DNA from: Streptomyces sp. UW30
GTDB lineage: Bacteria; Actinomycetota; Actinomycetes; Streptomycetales; Streptomycetaceae
Length of the DNA: 45,485 nt
Direction: 5' to 3'
Assembly: GCF_008042075.1 (NCBI RefSeq)
Contig: NZ_RDBN01000053.1
Location: forward strand, 925,056-970,540
Shown: in pieces, positions 42,592 through 45,485 of the stretch
Position numbering within the stretch: position 1 is the stretch's first letter
How the letters are laid out: the number at the start of each line of letters is the position of its first letter
Translations under genes and position numbers: made by a program
Notes under the pieces: model-generated
Told to the model about the DNA's origin: nothing
What the model saw: only the letters and a program-made list of their open reading frames with translations
Database searches by the model: none

Positions 42592-44283
42592 ATGCAAACC
42601 CCCACAGAATCCCCCACCTACCTCGCCGCCGAGCTACGGCTCCCCACGAACTGGCTCGACTACACGCTGCTCGGTATCTACTTCGTCGTCGTGCTGGGGA
42701 TCGGCTTCGCGGCCCGCCGCTCGGTGAAGACCACCCTCGACTTCTTCCTCTCCGGCCGCTCCCTGCCCGCCTGGGTCACCGGCCTGGCGTTCATCTCCGC
42801 CAACCTCGCCGCCACCGAGATCCTCGGCATGGCCGCCAACAGTGCCCAGTACGGTGCCTACACCGTCCACTGGTACTGGATCGGCGCCATCCCGGCCATG
42901 GTCTTTCTCGGCCTGGTGATGATGCCCTTCTACTACGGCAGCAAGGTCCGCTCGGTCCCGGAATTCCTGCTCCTGCGCTTCGACAGAGGGGCACATCTGC
43001 TCAGTTCGATCCTGTTCGCCTTCGCCGCGATCCTGATCGCCGGAGTGAACCTGTACGCCCTGGCGATCGTGGTCGAGGCCCTGCTGGGCTGGCCGCAGTG
43101 GGTGGCCATCGTGGTCGCCGGCTTCTTCGTCCTCGCGTACATCACCCTCGGCGGCCTGTCCTCCGCGATCTACAACGAGGTCCTGCAGTTCTTCGTGGTC
43201 CTGGCCGCGCTGATCCCGATCACCGTGCTGGCGCTGAAGAAGGTGGGCGGCTGGGACGGCCTGAGCGACAAGCTGACCCGGACCCACGGCGACGACTTCG
43301 TCACCGCCTGGGGCGGCACGGGCATCGGCGAGGCGAACCCGCTGGGCGCGAACTGGCTGACGATCGTCCTCGGCCTCGGCTTCGTGCTGTCCTTCGGCTA
43401 CTGGACGACGAACTTCGCGGAGGTCCAGCGGGCGCTGTCCGCGAAGAACCTCTCGGCGGCCCAGCGCACCCCGCTGATCGCGGCGTTCCCCAAGATCTTC
43501 ATCGTGTTCCTGGTGATGATCCCGGGGCTCGCGGCCGCCGCCCTGGTCCCCGGCTTCGGCACGGAGGAGTCGGGATACCAGTACAACGACGCCATCCCGT
43601 ATCTGATGGAGGGGCTGCTGCCCAACGGCGTGCTGGGTATCGCGGTAACCGGTCTGCTGGCCGCCTTCATGGCGGGCATGGCGGCGAACGTGTCGTCCTT
43701 CAACACGGTGTTCACCACGGACATCTGGGCGAAGTACGTGGTGACGGACCGCGAGGACTCCTACTACGTGCGCTTCGGGCGCCTGATCACGGCGGTCGGT
43801 GTGCTGGCGTCGATCGGCACGGCGTTCCTGGCCTCGTCGTTCTCGAACATCATGAGCTACCTCCAGACCCTGTTCTCCTTCTTCAACGTGCCGATGTTCG
43901 TGGTCTTCATCGTCGGCATGTTCTGGAAGCGGGCGTCGAGGAAGTCGGGCTTCTGGGGGCTGCTGGCCGGCACGACGGCGGCGATGATCAACTACTTCGT
44001 CCTCTACAAGCAGGACATCATCTCGATCCCCTCCGACCAGGGCGCCAACTTCGTCTCCGCGATCGCCGGGTTCGTGGCCGGTGCGGTCGTCATGTTCGCC
44101 GTCTCCCTCTTCACGGCTCCCAAGCCGGCGGAGGAACTCCAGGGGCTGGTGTACGGCACCCGGTCCCCGGGCATGGCCGAGCCGCCCGCCGAGGGGGACG
44201 ACGCGTGGTATCGCAAGCCGGCGCTGCTGGGGTGGGGTGCGGTGGTGCTGGCTGCCGCCTGCTACATCCCGTTCTCGTTCTGA
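42592..44283 (+). CDS. Sodium:sugar symporter (SGLT-like SSS family)
   Basis: A 563-aa sodium symporter of the SGLT/vSGLT branch, probably importing galactose or a related sugar for the adjacent gal operon (inference from context). Family features are DYTLLGIYFVVVLGIGFAARR at the first helix, DFFLSGRSLPAWVTGLAFISANLAATEILG, a SVPEFLLLRFDRG loop, GLSSAIYNEVLQFFVVLAALIPI, YWTTNFAEVQRALSAKN and GLLAAFMAGMAANVSSFNTVFTTDIW (sodium-site helix). Length and about 14 helices are normal. Two small cues (spacing of the 23-bp operator and divergence from galT) suggest co-induction with galTEK. A small membrane protein gene follows after 20 bp. Confidence 0.92.
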   Translation: MQTPTESPTYLAAELRLPTNWLDYTLLGIYFVVVLGIGFAARRSVKTTLDFFLSGRSLPAWVTGLAFISANLAATEILGMAANSAQYGAYTVHWYWIGAIPAMVFLGLVMMPFYYGSKVRSVPEFLLLRFDRGAHLLSSILFAFAAILIAGVNLYALAIVVEALLGWPQWVAIVVAGFFVLAYITLGGLSSAIYNEVLQFFVVLAALIPITVLALKKVGGWDGLSDKLTRTHGDDFVTAWGGTGIGEANPLGANWLTIVLGLGFVLSFGYWTTNFAEVQRALSAKNLSAAQRTPLIAAFPKIFIVFLVMIPGLAAAALVPGFGTEESGYQYNDAIPYLMEGLLPNGVLGIAVTGLLAAFMAGMAANVSSFNTVFTTDIWAKYVVTDREDSYYVRFGRLITAVGVLASIGTAFLASSFSNIMSYLQTLFSFFNVPMFVVFIVGMFWKRASRKSGFWGLLAGTTAAMINYFVLYKQDIISIPSDQGANFVSAIAGFVAGAVVMFAVSLFTAPKPAEELQGLVYGTRSPGMAEPPAEGDDAWYRKPALLGWGAVVLAAACYIPFSF

Positions 44284-44303
44284 CTTCGGAGGATTGACAG
44301 ACC

Positions 44304-44636
44304 ATGACCGACAACTCCGAACACTCCGAGCATTCCGGGTACTCCGAGCAGGACGTCCAGCGTGAGGTCAGTGCGCTGCAGGAGAAGTCCGCCACGGCTG
44401 CCCGTCTCTTCGACATCCGGCGCATCATCGGCGGACTCTTCGTGATCTACGGCGTGATCGTCACGATCGCGGGGCTGACGGACGACCAGGCCGCGATCGA
44501 CAAGGCCGAGGGCGTCAACATCAACCTCTGGACCGGGCTGGGGATGCTGCTGCTCGGCATCTTCTTCCTGGTCTGGCTGAAGCTACGGCCTACGGCTCCG
44601 GCGCCGCCGCGGGTGGAGGGCGAGGGCGGGGAGTGA
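44304..44636 (+). CDS. Small two-helix membrane protein next to the symporter
   Basis: A 110-aa hypothetical protein. A hydrophilic, Ser/His/Glu-rich N-terminus (residues 1-35) is followed by two membrane helices (IIGGLFVIYGVIVTIAGL and LWTGLGMLLLGIFFLVWL) and a Pro-rich tail. GGAGG lies 11 nt upstream of the ATG at 44304. It follows the symporter by 20 bp and is probably in the same transcript, perhaps as an accessory subunit. No family was recognised. Confidence 0.8.
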   Translation: MTDNSEHSEHSGYSEQDVQREVSALQEKSATAARLFDIRRIIGGLFVIYGVIVTIAGLTDDQAAIDKAEGVNINLWTGLGMLLLGIFFLVWLKLRPTAPAPPRVEGEGGE

Positions 44637-44699
44637 CGGTGGTGGGGGCGGGCGATCGGTGTCTCGCCCCCACCGGACGGGCCGAGTCGGCGCGGCCCT

Positions 44700-45410
44700 C
44701 TACCCGGGCCCCGCCACCCCACCCTCCGCCGACGATGACTGTGGCACCGGTCCCGCGCGGTCCAGCAAGCCCGTGCGTGCCGCCAGTGCCGCTGCCTCCA
44801 GGCGGGAGCCGACGCCCAGTTTCATCAGGACTCGTTGGACGTGGGTGCGGGCCGTGGAGGGGGCGATGCCCATGCCGGCGGCGATCAGGCGGGTGTCCTC
44901 GCCGTCGGCCACCCGGACCAGGACCTCGACCTCCCGGGGGGTCAGCATCTGGAGCAGGCGCTGGCCCTCGTCGTCCGGTTGGGCCGCGGGGTTGAGCAAC
45001 TCGCTGAACGCGCCCTGGAGTAGTTGTGGCGCCACCGCGGCCTCGCCCGCCCGCGCCTTCATGATCGCCCGCTCCACGCCCTCTATGCGCTCGTCGTGCC
45101 GGACATAGCCGGAGGCCCCCGCCGCGAACGCCGCCGCTATGCCGCGCGGGCTCGGCACGGGGCCGAGGACGAGTACCGCCACCTGCGGGCGCTCCCTCTT
45201 GATCTTCACCACCGGGTCGAACATCCCCGGCTCCGCGGGCGTCGCCGTCCCCAGCAGGCACACCTCGGGCGCCCGCGTGATCACCAGCTCCGCCGCCCCC
45301 GCGGCGGGCGCCGCCGCGGCCAGCACCCGGTGCCCCCTCAGCTTCAGTGCCGAGGCCAGCGCCTCGGCGAGCAATCGGTGGTCGTCGACCACCATGAGCC
45401 GAACTCCCAT
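44700..45410 (-). CDS. Atypical NarL/LuxR-type response regulator
   Basis: A 236-aa protein with a receiver-like domain and a LuxR helix-turn-helix. VRLMVVDDHRLLAEALA keeps the acidic pocket. The phospho-acceptor Asp at the end of strand 3 is replaced (EVCLLGTATPAEPG), and the usual Lys is Arg in GYVRHDERI, so phosphorylation is not expected. The DNA-binding part is LTPREVEVLVRVADGEDTRLIAAGMGIAPSTARTHVQRVLMKLGVGS. ATG 45410 is chosen because it begins the conserved receiver strand. The 24 residues in front of it in the longer frame are not conserved-looking. It converges on the symporter cluster. The last 75 bp of the window hold its upstream region. Confidence 0.88.
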   Translation of the reverse strand: MGVRLMVVDDHRLLAEALASALKLRGHRVLAAAAPAAGAAELVITRAPEVCLLGTATPAEPGMFDPVVKIKRERPQVAVLVLGPVPSPRGIAAAFAAGASGYVRHDERIEGVERAIMKARAGEAAVAPQLLQGAFSELLNPAAQPDDEGQRLLQMLTPREVEVLVRVADGEDTRLIAAGMGIAPSTARTHVQRVLMKLGVGSRLEAAALAARTGLLDRAGPVPQSSSAEGGVAGPG

Positions 45411-45485
45411 CGAGCAACCCCCCAGTCCCCCCAATGGATCCCCATCAATACCCAGGACCGGTCGTGCCGGTCCGGACGCCCCACT

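Overview
The window is chromosomal DNA from a high-GC actinomycete, almost certainly a Streptomyces. The evidence is the strong G/C bias at third codon positions, frequent GTG starts, ATGA-coupled genes, G/C hairpins without U-tracts as terminators, and a gene order (mfd, ABC pair, glmU-prs-rplY-pth, ppc, desaturase-tetR, tam/tamR, galK-galE-galT) that matches, from memory, the S. coelicolor SCO3109-SCO3140 region. No insertion sequence, prophage, integrase or CRISPR array was seen.

Layout. 0-2.2 kb: an SCO6745-type gene divergent from a TetR regulator, then a small SnoaL-like gene behind a SoxR/MerR-type operator. 2.2-7.5 kb: mfd (transcription-repair coupling) and a divergent DUF2079 membrane protein. 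7.6-12.9 kb: a MacB/FtsX-type ABC exporter operon and a divergent 14-TM drug transporter. 12.9-15.6 kb: a truncated alpha/beta hydrolase and a truncated DUF485 gene joined at a perfect 122-bp inverted duplication of the start of an ActP-like symporter gene. 15.7-16.5 kb: a DivIVA-like coiled-coil protein. 16.8-22.4 kb: an accessory island of toxin-like and immunity-like domains. It holds one giant Imm35/YrhB - collagen-like - deaminase - SUKH-4 fusion, one WHH-nuclease - SUKH-1 fusion, and, divergently, a YwqJ-type deaminase followed by a SUKH-3 protein. 22.5-23.8 kb: an orphan DesK-type histidine kinase. 24.1-28.2 kb: tRNA-Gln, glmU, prs, rplY and pth. 28.3-34.4 kb: two envelope proteins (one with an LAETG sortase signal), ppc, and a desaturase-tetR operon. 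34.5-36.5 kb: csbD, a VOC protein, and the tam/tamR pair, in which tam is broken by a second perfect inverted duplication (136 bp) carrying the tamR promoter, operator and first codons. 36.7-39.1 kb: a NarL-type regulator, a GNAT acetyltransferase and a sulfotransferase. 39.2-44.6 kb: the galT-galE-galK operon and a divergent sugar/sodium symporter around an AT-rich regulatory gap with a perfect inverted-repeat operator. 44.7-45.4 kb: an atypical response regulator lacking the phospho-acceptor aspartate.

Two things stand out. The first is the cytosolic SUKH/deaminase/nuclease island, where three different SUKH classes are paired with three different nucleic-acid-attacking domains without any secretion signal. 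The second is the pair of fold-back inverted duplications that destroy genes beside divergent promoters; they are either real template-switch mutations or assembly artefacts, and the raw reads would decide which.
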